The notes below the pieces were generated by a model. The model was not told the DNA's origin. It worked only from the letters and a program-made list of their open reading frames with translations, and made no database searches. A stretch of DNA of 12,781 bases. Source: SSC3 sp035477015 (GTDB lineage Bacteria; Actinomycetota; Actinomycetes; Propionibacteriales; Nocardioidaceae). The position numbers and the translations under genes are program-made. The DNA lies in contig DATILB010000465.1 in the NCBI GenBank assembly GCA_035477015.1, forward strand, positions 1 to 12,781, given 5' to 3'. This document shows positions 1 through 6,486 of this stretch, piece after piece (position 1 is the first letter of the stretch; each line of letters opens with the position of its first letter).

Positions 1-167
1 TCGCCCTCGACCTCGACCTCGACGCCGTTCCCGGTGTTCCACACACAGCCGTTGAGGTTCAGAGAGCGGGCGAGCGCATAGACGTGCGGACGAAAGCCGA
101 CACCCTGAACTACACCGTGCACCGACACCTGTCGACGTGCACGCACAGGGGAGGACGAAACGGCCAC
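1..167 (-). CDS. hypF: HypF carbamoyltransferase, N-terminal fragment (cut by window edge)
   Basis: HypF makes the cyanide ligands of [NiFe]-hydrogenase from carbamoyl phosphate and passes them to HypE. Only the first 55 codons lie in the window; the gene continues past the left edge (full-length members are roughly 750 residues). What is visible is the acylphosphatase-like N-terminal domain: GVVQGVGFRPHVYALARSL at residues 18-36 with the conserved Arg26, and GCVWNTGNGVEVEVEG at 40-55 with the conserved Asn44. The proline after GVGFR and the VYALA pattern fit HypF better than free-standing acylphosphatases. The start is taken as GTG at 167 because GGAG (179-176) lies 8 bases upstream; GTG at 146 has no such site. 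It is divergent from ligA. A hydrogenase maturation cluster further left is inferred, not seen. A stand-alone acylphosphatase is the alternative. Confidence 0.8.
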   Translation of the reverse strand, partial: MAVSSSPVRARRQVSVHGVVQGVGFRPHVYALARSLNLNGCVWNTGNGVEVEVEG

Positions 168-241
168 GCGCGAAGCTCCATTGCTCGTTGCATTGGCTGT
201 CAAGTTGGTCCGGTGGGCAAATGCGGTCCCGTGTCCGCCGG

Positions 242-260
242 GCCGACTGCAACAGTCGGC
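242..260. repeat. Perfect 8-bp inverted repeat between hypF and ligA
   Basis: GCCGACTG (242-249) and CAGTCGGC (253-260) form perfect arms around a 3-base CAA spacer, in the 214-base gap between the divergent hypF and ligA starts. No T-tract follows on either strand, so it does not look like a terminator. It could be an operator or a hairpin in the ligA leader. A smaller palindrome, CTGTC-TGT-GACAG, lies at 353-365 just before the ligA start. No convincing paired -35/-10 promoter was recognised in this gap. Confidence 0.45.
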
Positions 261-381
261 TTGCAGGTACTCCGTCAATCTACGACTCCCGGACTCCGCC
301 TCGCTAGTGCCAATTGTGGCTCGCTGGCGACCTGGCGCGGGTGCCTCCAGGACTGTCTGTGACAGGCGGCAAGATGGAGCC

Positions 382-2478
382 ATGACCGACGTTCAGGCCG
401 CCCCGACCGAGGCGCGCGAGGAGCACCAGCAGATCGCCGAGCAGATCGAGGAGGCGCGTTGGCTGTACTTCGTCCAGGACAACCCCACGCTCGCCGATGC
501 CGACTACGACAAGCTGATGCGACGGCTCCAGGAGCTCGAGGAACAGTGGCCCGACCTGCGCACGCCGGACTCGCCCACCCAGAGCGTGGGGGGCACGGTG
601 TCGACGGACTTCACCGCCGTCGACCACCTCGAGCGGATGATGAGCCTGGACAACGCGTTCTCCTTCGAGGAGCTCGACGCGTGGAACGCGCGGATCGCGC
701 GTGAGGGTGTGGAGCCCGAGTATCTCTGCGAGCTGAAGGTCGACGGACTCGCCATCAACCTGCTGTACGAGAACGGCCGGCTGGTTCGAGCCGCGACGCG
801 GGGTGACGGGCGCACCGGTGAGGACGTGACTCCCAACGTCAAGACGATCGCGAACATCCCGCACCGGCTCAGCGCCTCGGACGAGTTCCCAGTGCCGGCA
901 CGCGTCGAGGTGCGCGGCGAGATCTTCCTGTCCGTGGCGGCGTTCGAGAAGCTCAACCAGTCGTTGCTGGACGCCGGCAAACAGCCCTTCGCCAACCCCC
1001 GCAACTCCGCGGCTGGCTCGTTGCGACAGAAGGACCCACGCGTCACCGCGACGCGCGACCTCGCGATGGTCTGTCACGGCATCGGCTTCCGGGAGGGGCT
1101 TGAGGTGGACCGGCAGTCTCGGGGGTACGACGCGCTGAAGGCCTGGGGACTGCCGACGAGCAACCACGTGAAGGTCGTGTCCGACCTTGGAGCCGTGAAG
1201 GCCTACGTGGAGCACTACGGCGCGCACCGGCACGACGTGGTCGAGCATGAGATCGACGGCGTCGTGGTCAAGGTCGACCAGGTCGCGCTGCAGCGACGAC
1301 TTGGCTCGACCTCGCGCGCGCCGCGTTGGGCGATCGCCTTCAAGTACCCACCAGAGCAGGTCAACACCAAGCTGCTCGAGATCCTGGTCAACACCGGCCG
1401 CACCGGCCGCGTCACGCCGTTCGGCCGGATGGAGCCCACCTTGGTCGCAGGGTCGACCGTCGAGATGGCGACCCTGCACAACGCGCATGAGGTCAAGCGC
1501 AAGGACGTCCGCCCCGGCGACACCGTCATCCTCCGCAAGGCCGGAGACGTCATTCCGGAGATCCTCGGCCCGGTGCTCGACCTTCGCCCGGAGGGGCTGC
1601 CCGAGTGGGTGATGCCGACCGAGTGCCCCTCGTGTGGCACCACCCTGGCTCAGCAGAAGGAGGGCGATGCGGACCTGCGCTGCCCCAACCACCGGCACTG
1701 CGTGGCGCAGGTGCGCGAGCGGGTCTTCCACGTCGCCGGTCGCGGTGCGTTCGACGTCGAGGGGCTCGGCTACGAAGCCGCAGTGGCGCTCCTCGAGGCA
1801 GGCGTGATCGAGAACGAAGGTGACCTCTTCGACCTCGACGCCGACAAGCTGTTGAGGGCTCCGCTGTTCACACGTGCGCCCAAGAAAGGGGAGGAGGGAC
1901 CGCAGCTCAGCGCCAACGGGCAGCGGCTGCTCGCCAACCTCGACGGCGCCAAGGACCGGCCACTCTGGCGTGCCCTCGTCGGGCTCTCGATCAGGCACGT
2001 CGGGCCGACCGCGGCTCGGGCGCTCGCGACCTCGTTCGGGTCCGTCGACGCGATCCGCGCCGCGTCGCTCGAGCAGATCGCCGGCACCGAGGGAGTCGGC
2101 CTCACCATCGCCGAGGCGGTCCAGGCCTGGTTCGCCGAGGACTGGCACGTCGACATCGTCGACAGGTGGGCCGCCGCGGGAGTCAGGCTCGAGGACGAGC
2201 GTGACGAGTCGACTCCCCGGAACCTCGAGGGGCTCTCGATCGTGGTGACCGGCTCCCTCGCGGGCTTCAGTCGGGACGGCGCGAAGGAGGCCATCATCAG
2301 CCGAGGTGGGAAGGCCGCCTCGTCGGTCTCCAAGAGCACGGCCTTCGTTGTCGTGGGTGACTCACCAGGTTCCAAGGCCGAGAAAGCCGAGCAGCTGAAG
2401 GTCCCCGTTCTCGATGAAGAAGGCTTCGTGGTGCTGCTCAATGAGGGTCCCGAGGCGGCGCGCCAACTGTTGGCCTGA
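382..2478 (+). CDS. ligA: NAD-dependent DNA ligase LigA
   Basis: LigA seals nicks in replication and repair using NAD+ as AMP donor. This is a complete 698-residue protein, close to the usual length. The adenylation domain carries the lysine motif CELKVDGLAINLLY with the AMP-accepting Lys119 (codon at 736). An OB-fold region follows (about 320-400). The four-cysteine zinc finger is complete: Cys415, Cys418, Cys434, Cys440 (CPSC...CPNHRHC). Helix-hairpin-helix repeats occupy about 455-595, and a C-terminal BRCT domain starts near residue 611 (NLEGLSIVVTGSL). The ATG at 382 is chosen because the protein then begins at the family's normal N terminus; the frame stays open upstream to a TTG at 181, but that 67-residue extension resembles nothing in LigA. 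The only upstream GGAG (376-379) is unusually close to the start. No terminator lies directly after the stop. Confidence 0.96.
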   Translation: MTDVQAAPTEAREEHQQIAEQIEEARWLYFVQDNPTLADADYDKLMRRLQELEEQWPDLRTPDSPTQSVGGTVSTDFTAVDHLERMMSLDNAFSFEELDAWNARIAREGVEPEYLCELKVDGLAINLLYENGRLVRAATRGDGRTGEDVTPNVKTIANIPHRLSASDEFPVPARVEVRGEIFLSVAAFEKLNQSLLDAGKQPFANPRNSAAGSLRQKDPRVTATRDLAMVCHGIGFREGLEVDRQSRGYDALKAWGLPTSNHVKVVSDLGAVKAYVEHYGAHRHDVVEHEIDGVVVKVDQVALQRRLGSTSRAPRWAIAFKYPPEQVNTKLLEILVNTGRTGRVTPFGRMEPTLVAGSTVEMATLHNAHEVKRKDVRPGDTVILRKAGDVIPEILGPVLDLRPEGLPEWVMPTECPSCGTTLAQQKEGDADLRCPNHRHCVAQVRERVFHVAGRGAFDVEGLGYEAAVALLEAGVIENEGDLFDLDADKLLRAPLFTRAPKKGEEGPQLSANGQRLLANLDGAKDRPLWRALVGLSIRHVGPTAARALATSFGSVDAIRAASLEQIAGTEGVGLTIAEAVQAWFAEDWHVDIVDRWAAAGVRLEDERDESTPRNLEGLSIVVTGSLAGFSRDGAKEAIISRGGKAASSVSKSTAFVVVGDSPGSKAEKAEQLKVPVLDEEGFVVLLNEGPEAARQLLA

Positions 2479-2507
2479 CCTCTCGCGTGTCGCCCGAAAT
2501 ATCCCTT

Positions 2508-2571
2508 TTCCCGAATACCTAAATATGATTCACGTCGTGCCTTTCCAGGTCAAAACGGGATAGGTCGGGAA
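2508..2571. repeat. Imperfect inverted repeat after ligA
   Basis: TTCCCG (2508-2513) and ACCTA (2517-2521) can pair with TAGGT (2561-2565) and CGGGAA (2566-2571), giving 11 pairs with a 3-base bulge around a 39-base loop. This stretch is clearly richer in A and T than the flanking genes. It contains TATGAT (2524-2529), a good -10 hexamer on the plus strand but without a recognisable -35. The repeat could fold in the ligA 3' untranslated RNA. A promoter at TATGAT would start a transcript past its left arm, so the two ideas exclude each other for one RNA. Confidence 0.35.
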
Positions 2572-2639
2572 TGGCGCGTCGAAACGTCCCGATTTGCCCC
2601 ACTAGTAGTGAGGGTTTCCCCTGCTTACCGTGATTTTCG

Positions 2640-2662
2640 GGGGTAGATCAAAGGGGTAGATC
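2640..2662 (+). repeat. Tandem direct repeat GGGGTAGATC x2
   Basis: Two identical 10-base copies of GGGGTAGATC (2640-2649 and 2653-2662) are separated by AAA, a 13-base period. They fill most of the apical loop of the hairpin described at 2613-2688. The AAAGGGG at 2650-2656 is also the likely ribosome binding site of the small frame that starts at 2664. Confidence 0.7.
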
Positions 2663-2663
2663 C

Positions 2664-2732
2664 ATGAAAATCGTGGCCGGGGAAAACCGTGACTCCGGGT
2701 GGGGTAAACCAGGAGACAAGTCGCGGATGTGA
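2664..2732 (+). CDS. Candidate 22-residue small protein or leader peptide
   Basis: A short frame opens with ATG at 2664, seven bases after AAAGGGG (2650-2656), and ends with TGA at 2730-2732, directly on the first bases of the terminator stem. The product starts MKIVAGENRD and ends in GDKSRM; it is hydrophilic, carries both charges, and has no signal peptide or membrane segment. Its start codon lies at the edge of a hairpin loop (A2664 and T2665 unpaired, G2666 in the stem), so translation could be structure-dependent. Support comes from the binding site spacing and the close fit to the terminator. Against it, the frame is very short and the same bases are explained by RNA structure. I recognise no family. 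Confidence 0.3.
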   Translation: MKIVAGENRDSGWGKPGDKSRM

Positions 2733-2768
2733 AGGTTGGGCCCCAAGGGGCCCAACCTTCTTTTCTTT
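2731..2768 (+). terminator. Strong intrinsic terminator (14-bp stem, AA loop, T-rich tail)
   Basis: Perfect 14-base arms (2731-2744 and 2747-2760) flank an AA loop and are followed by TTTTCTTT (2761-2768) on the plus strand. It ends rightward transcription 250 bases after the ligA stop. On the minus strand the stem comes just after the response-regulator fusion gene but is followed by no T-run, so it would end that transcript less well. The distance from ligA suggests it belongs to a separate transcript. Confidence 0.88.
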
Positions 2769-2773
2769 GCGGC

Positions 2774-4435
2774 CTACACCGTCTCTATGTAGCGGTGGAC
2801 GGCGCTGACGCAGCCCGAACCTTCGCCCACGGCCGCGGCGACGCGCTTGCCTGATCCGGCCCGTACGTCCCCGACGGCGAAGACCCCGGGAACGTTGGTC
2901 TCGTAGAGGAACGGGTCACGGTCGAGCTGCCAGCCTCGCGGTCGACCGTTCGCAGCGGTCGGCAGGTCGGGCCCGGTCAGGATGTAGCCCTTGTCGTCGA
3001 GCTCCACCAGGTCCGCGACCATCTCGGTGTGCGGGGCGCTGCCGATGAAGATGAACAGGGCCGCCGGGTTCAGCACTTGCTCCGTGCCGTCGCCGCGCTT
3101 CAGCACCATCCGGTCCAGGCTGCGCTCGCCCTCGACGTGGTCGATCTGCACCTCGGTCAGGACGTTGATGTTGGGAGCCGCCTCGATCCGGTCGATGAGG
3201 TACTGCGACATGCTCTTGCGCAGGGAGTCCCCCCGCACGAGGACGGACACCTCGCTGGCGTAGCGCGAGAAGAACAGTGCGCCCTGGCCGGCCGAGTTGG
3301 CGCCGCCCAGGATGCAGACATGACGGTCGCGGTACGTCGCGGCTTCTGTCATGGCAGCGCCGTAGTAGACCCCACAGCCCGTGAGCTGGTCGGCGCCCGG
3401 AACTTCGAGCCGTCGAACCGCCACCCCTTGAGCCAGGAGCACGGTGTACGCCGAGACCTCCGAGCCGTCGGCCAGCCGGACGACGCGGTAGGGGTCCTCA
3501 CGGCGCACGGACACCGCGCTCTGGGCGGACAGGAGCTCGGCGCCGAAGCGCTGCGCCTGGGTGACCGCCCGCCGGGCGAGGTCGGCACCGCTGACGCCGG
3601 CCGGGAAGCCCAGGTAGTTCTCGATCTGCGAGCTGGTGCCGGCCTGTCCACCGGGGGCGTCCGCCTCGACCATCAACGTCTTGAGCCCCTCGGAGGAGCC
3701 GTAGACCGCGGCCGCCAGCCCGGCCGGCCCGCCGCCGATGATCACCAGGTCGTAGAACGGCAGGCTCGCCCGCGTGCGCATCCCGACGCGGTCGGCGAGC
3801 TCCTGGTGCGTGGGTCGGACGACCGAGGTGCCGTCGTCGAAGAACACCACCGGAAGTGTCGTGAGGTCACCCGTGACCCCTTCCACCAGCGGGCGCACCG
3901 ACTCGTCCACGTCGATGTCGAGCCACTGGTACGGCACGCTGTTGCGGGACAGGAACTCCTTCACGTCGTAGCTCTGAGGTGACCAGCTCGCCCCGACCAC
4001 GCGAATGCCGTCGTACGGGAGCCGCACGTTGGCCGTCCAGTCGGACAGCAGGTCGTCGAGCACGGGGTAGAGGCGGAGCTCCGGCGGGTCCCACGGCTTG
4101 AGCAGGTAGTGGTCGAGGCCGATGTCGTTGATGCCCCTGATGGCGGCCTCGGTGTCGGCGTACGCCGTGAGCAGGACGCGGCGCGAGTCGGGGTGGAGCT
4201 TGCGGGCCTCGGCGAGCATCTCCGTGCCGCTCATGCCGGGCATCCGTTCGTCGACGAGGAACAGCGCGATCGGCGTGCCCCGCGCCTTGAGCTCGGTCGC
4301 CACCTCGAGCCCCTGCTGGCCGGACGACGCGCGCAGCACCCGGTAGTCGCCGCGGTAGTGCTTGCGCAGGTCCCGCTCGATGGCGCCCAACACCTCCGGG
4401 TCGTCATCGACGCTGAGGATGACCGGCTTGCTCAT
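2774..4435 (-). CDS. Receiver / thioredoxin-like / TrxR-like flavoprotein fusion without redox cysteine pairs
   Basis: A 553-residue soluble protein in three parts. Residues 1-125 form a response-regulator receiver with the acidic pocket Asp10-Asp11, phosphoacceptor Asp62 (FLVDERMPGMSG), Thr90 and Lys113 (LLKPW). Residues 140-220 look like a thioredoxin/glutaredoxin fold (IRVVGASWSPQSYDV...TTLPVVFF) with Ser and Pro where the CxxC would be. Residues 228-553 form a thioredoxin-reductase-like domain: FAD motif GGGPAG (234-239), NADPH motif GGANSAGQGA (377-386), and C-terminal FAD motif GVFAVGDVRAGSGKR (517-531). The CATC dithiol of true reductases aligns with Gly359-Ala-Ala-Met362; the only cysteines are 354, 374 and 542. 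So it is probably not a thioredoxin reductase, although databases use the name 'fused response regulator/thioredoxin-disulfide reductase' for such proteins. Its ATG overlaps the kinase stop by 4 bases (ATGA), implying translational coupling. Phosphorylation presumably tunes the flavoenzyme; its substrate is unknown. Confidence 0.9.
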   Translation of the reverse strand: MSKPVILSVDDDPEVLGAIERDLRKHYRGDYRVLRASSGQQGLEVATELKARGTPIALFLVDERMPGMSGTEMLAEARKLHPDSRRVLLTAYADTEAAIRGINDIGLDHYLLKPWDPPELRLYPVLDDLLSDWTANVRLPYDGIRVVGASWSPQSYDVKEFLSRNSVPYQWLDIDVDESVRPLVEGVTGDLTTLPVVFFDDGTSVVRPTHQELADRVGMRTRASLPFYDLVIIGGGPAGLAAAVYGSSEGLKTLMVEADAPGGQAGTSSQIENYLGFPAGVSGADLARRAVTQAQRFGAELLSAQSAVSVRREDPYRVVRLADGSEVSAYTVLLAQGVAVRRLEVPGADQLTGCGVYYGAAMTEAATYRDRHVCILGGANSAGQGALFFSRYASEVSVLVRGDSLRKSMSQYLIDRIEAAPNINVLTEVQIDHVEGERSLDRMVLKRGDGTEQVLNPAALFIFIGSAPHTEMVADLVELDDKGYILTGPDLPTAANGRPRGWQLDRDPFLYETNVPGVFAVGDVRAGSGKRVAAAVGEGSGCVSAVHRYIETV

Positions 4436-6105
4436 GACGCCCCGCCTTCGGTCCCGATGGGCAGCTCGACCACGAACCGGGTCTGGCCAGGCTGTGAGGT
4501 CACCGATACGGAGCCATGGTGCTTCTCGGTGACGATGGAGTACGAGGTGGCCAGCCCGAGCCCGGTGCCCTTGCCCGGATCCTTGGTGGTGAAGAAGGGG
4601 TCGAAGACACGGGGGACCACCTCAGAGGGGATGCCGGGTCCGTCGTCCTCGATCTCGATGACGATGTTTCCGCCCTCACGACGAGTGCGGATGTGGATCG
4701 TGCCCGAACCGCCCATCGCATCGACCGCGTTGTCCAGCAGGTTGGTCCATACCTGGTTCAGCTCGCTGCCGTACGCCGTGATGCGCGGAAGGTCGGCGGC
4801 GTACTCCCGGACCACCTCGACGCCCACCTTGAGCTTGCTGCGCAGGATCACCAACGTGTTGTCGATCCCCTCGTGCACGTCGACCTCCTGGACCGGTGCC
4901 TGGCCCAGGTAGCTGTAGCTCTTGAGCGCGCTGACGATCTCGGAGATGCGGGCCGAGCCCTGGCCGATCTCGTGCGCCAGCATGTGCACCCGGTAGGCGC
5001 TGGTCAACCAGAGGAGCACCGGCGCCAGTGCGTCGCCGAGCCCGTCGGAGAGCCGCTCCAGCTCCTCGACGTCGAGTCCCTGGTCCACGAGCGACGGCGC
5101 TAGGTCCCACCCGTTGTCGACGTCGTTGTCCTCGAGCCAGCCCTCGAGCTCCGACTCGCGGTCCGACCGCTCGACGGCCCCGATGCTGGAGGGCCGAACC
5201 GCGTGCTCGCGGGCACGGGCGTCGAGCTCGGCGAGGATGTCGGTATCCGGGTGGGTCGCTGCCGACTCGATGGAGAGTCGTGCGGCCTCGAGGGCGGCGA
5301 ACGCGTCCCGGAGCTGCTCGGCGGCTCGCCGGGTAGCGGCCGCGGGGTTGTTGAGCTCGTGGGCCACGCCCGCGACCAGGGTGCCGAGGGTCGCCATCTT
5401 CTCGGTCTGGCGCAGGGCACGCTCCGCCGCCTTCTGCGCGGAGACGTTGGCGCCGTAGACGAACATCAGCTGTGTGCGCGGATCGAAGCGGTGGGCGAAC
5501 ACGTAGTCACGGTCGCCGATCCGCGCCTCGAAAGGCACGACGTCGGCCGCCTCGACCATGTCGAGCCACACGCGCACATCCATGCCGGGGCACAGCTCGG
5601 TCCAGCTCCGCCCGAGCAGCGCCTCGCCGAACACGTTGCGCGCTGCGGCGTTCGCCATCAGCACCTCGCCCTCGGGGGTCATCCGCAGGACCGGGCCAGG
5701 GTTCATCTCGGGGAAGCGGGCCATCTCGGCCATCTGGCGCTCCCCGGCACGCCTAGCCGTGATATCGGCGCCGTACACGAAGACGAGGTCACCATCCTCC
5801 GAGCGGAGGTGGGTGAACATGATGCACACCCCGTCCTTCTCGGCCTCGTGGAGCACGCGGACGTCGCTACCCGGGTCGCTGGCCAGCACCTGCTCCCAGA
5901 GGTCCCACGTCATCCCGGGGCACACGTCCATCCAGCACTTGCCCAGGATGTCCTCGGCGCCGAGGAAGCGGCGAGCGGCGGCGTTGGCCATCAGGATCGT
6001 GCCCTTGTCGGTGAGTCTCCCGACCGGGCCCGGGTTGCGCTCGGGCAACTCGGCGAGTAGTCGGAGCTTCTCCTGCTCCGACTCCTGCTCGTCGCTCTCG
6101 GTCAC
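4432..6105 (-). CDS. Cytoplasmic PAS-PAS sensor histidine kinase
   Basis: A 557-residue kinase with no membrane segment, partner of the receiver-flavoprotein fusion it overlaps by 4 bases. Two similar PAS domains (about 22-120 and 133-230) each contain NPGPV, LMANAAAR and CPGM, so they arose by duplication. The phosphoacceptor His249 lies in AGVAHELNNPAAA, followed by an unusually long helical stretch of roughly 190 residues. The ATPase then shows an N box (LLDNAVDAM, Asn459), G1 (DDGPGIP, from 487), F box (FDPFF, 501-505) and G2 (GTGLGL, 513-518). All four cysteines (57, 62, 94, 172) sit in the PAS part, which fits a redox or cofactor signal, though this is inference. GTG at 6105 is chosen as start because GAAAGGG (6117-6111) stands 5 bases upstream and the product starts just before the first PAS. 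ATG at 6177 is the alternative, with 24 extra residues and a poorer site. It is divergent from gatC. Confidence 0.9.
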   Translation of the reverse strand: MTESDEQESEQEKLRLLAELPERNPGPVGRLTDKGTILMANAAARRFLGAEDILGKCWMDVCPGMTWDLWEQVLASDPGSDVRVLHEAEKDGVCIMFTHLRSEDGDLVFVYGADITARRAGERQMAEMARFPEMNPGPVLRMTPEGEVLMANAAARNVFGEALLGRSWTELCPGMDVRVWLDMVEAADVVPFEARIGDRDYVFAHRFDPRTQLMFVYGANVSAQKAAERALRQTEKMATLGTLVAGVAHELNNPAAATRRAAEQLRDAFAALEAARLSIESAATHPDTDILAELDARAREHAVRPSSIGAVERSDRESELEGWLEDNDVDNGWDLAPSLVDQGLDVEELERLSDGLGDALAPVLLWLTSAYRVHMLAHEIGQGSARISEIVSALKSYSYLGQAPVQEVDVHEGIDNTLVILRSKLKVGVEVVREYAADLPRITAYGSELNQVWTNLLDNAVDAMGGSGTIHIRTRREGGNIVIEIEDDGPGIPSEVVPRVFDPFFTTKDPGKGTGLGLATSYSIVTEKHHGSVSVTSQPGQTRFVVELPIGTEGGAS

Positions 6106-6117
6106 GCCGACCCTTTC
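6105..6117 (-). promoter_or_regulatory. Ribosome binding site deciding the kinase GTG start
   Basis: Read on the minus strand, GAAAGGG (6117-6111), a 5-base spacer and GTG (6105-6103) form the best initiation signal in this frame. The upstream ATG codons at 6177, 6153, 6144 and 6141 lack a comparable purine run at proper spacing. Confidence 0.6.
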
Positions 6118-6176
6118 GTCCAGGGTGCCCGTCGGGCCCATCATGCCCGGCATACGCCCTGTGCGGCCACGACTCA

Positions 6177-6182
6177 TAGGAT
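6177..6182 (+). promoter_or_regulatory. Possible -10 element giving a leaderless gatC mRNA
   Basis: TAGGAT (6177-6182) fits the actinobacterial -10 pattern TANNNT and lies exactly 7 bases before the gatC ATG at 6190. That is the layout of a leaderless transcript whose first base is the A of the start codon. No good -35 is visible. The same bases include AGGA (6178-6181), 8 bases before the ATG, so they could instead act as a ribosome binding site in a longer mRNA. Confidence 0.4.
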
Positions 6183-6189
6183 TGCGGCC

Positions 6190-6486
6190 ATGCCCGAGAT
6201 CTCCCGCGACGACGTCGCCCACCTGGCGACCCTCGCCCGGATCGACCTCGACGACGCCGAGCTCGACCACCTGGCACCTCAGCTGGCGGTCATCCTCGAG
6301 TCGATCAAGTCGATCAGCGAAGTCGCTGCCGCCGACGTGCCCCCGACCTCGCACGCCCTCCCGCTCACCAACGTGTTCCGTGAGGACGTCGTGGCGCCGA
6401 GCCTGACGACCGAGCAGGCCCTCTCGGGTGCGCCGGCGTCCGAGGGCGGACGGTTCCTCGTGCCGAAGATCCTGGGGGAGGACTGA
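6190..6486 (+). CDS. gatC: Asp-tRNA(Asn)/Glu-tRNA(Gln) amidotransferase subunit C
   Basis: GatC is the small subunit that wraps around the GatA/GatB interface and stabilises the complex that makes Gln-tRNA(Gln), and where needed Asn-tRNA(Asn), by transamidation. The 98-residue product has the normal length and the family's pattern: ISRDDVAHLATLARIDLDDAELDHLAPQ near the N terminus, ILESIKSISEV, then the proline-rich VPPTSHALPLTNVFREDVV, ending in GGRFLVPKILGED. It is the first gene of gatCAB; its TGA shares one base with the gatA ATG (TGATG). The start is supported by the family N terminus and by either AGGA or a leaderless -10 upstream. It diverges from the histidine kinase over an 84-base gap. 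Confidence 0.96.
   Translation: MPEISRDDVAHLATLARIDLDDAELDHLAPQLAVILESIKSISEVAAADVPPTSHALPLTNVFREDVVAPSLTTEQALSGAPASEGGRFLVPKILGED

Larger units (their letters stand above)
2536..2768 (+). ncRNA. Candidate structured small RNA in the convergent ligA/response-regulator gap
   Basis: Between two converging genes there is a plausible self-contained transcript. It has a TATGAT hexamer at 2524-2529 (start inferred near 2536), a long hairpin, and a strong intrinsic terminator ending at 2768. The hairpin pairs CCGTGATTTTC (2628-2638) with GAAAATCGTGG (2666-2676), 11 pairs of which two are G-U only if the plus strand is the RNA. An outer stem pairs GGTTTCCCC (2613-2621) with GGGGAAAACC (2679-2688). 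The 27-base apical loop holds two copies of GGGGTAGATC. A smaller hairpin (CCCCAC / GTG-A-GGG, 2597-2614) precedes it and shares bases with the outer stem. I do not recognise an RNA family. It may instead be the 3' untranslated region of ligA or the leader of the small frame at 2664. Both ends are estimates. Confidence 0.4.

Noticed and set aside
198..203. TTGACA on the minus strand as the hypF -35
   Set aside because: No TANNNT hexamer lies 16-19 bases downstream, and such a -10 would fall on the ribosome binding site.
84..362. A 92-residue plus-strand frame left of ligA
   Set aside because: It overlaps the recognisable HypF start on the other strand, has a Cys/Arg-rich non-protein-like composition and matches no family I know.
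181..381. Extension of ligA upstream to a TTG start
   Set aside because: The 67 extra residues do not resemble LigA and fall in a gap with an inverted repeat; the family N terminus begins at the ATG at 382.
304..2148. A 614-residue open frame antisense to ligA
   Set aside because: Long antisense frames are normal in GC-rich DNA; composition is Arg/Val/Gly/Leu-rich with no domain motifs, while the plus strand encodes a complete ligase.
2521..2553. Leftward promoter TTGACC with CATATT, antisense to the ligA 3' end
   Set aside because: The spacing to any acceptable -10 is 19-20 bases, and no frame or terminator follows on that strand before ligA.
2597..2660. Assignment of the ligA-downstream structure to the actinobacterial 6C RNA or a known riboswitch
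   Set aside because: The C-rich loops of 6C RNA are not present on either strand, and I could match no riboswitch core; there is also no downstream gene for a riboswitch to control.
6106..6177. Kinase start at ATG 6177
   Set aside because: It lacks a good ribosome binding site, adds a Gly/Met/Pro-rich stretch outside any domain, and GTG at 6105 has GAAAGGG at good spacing; kept only as an alternative.
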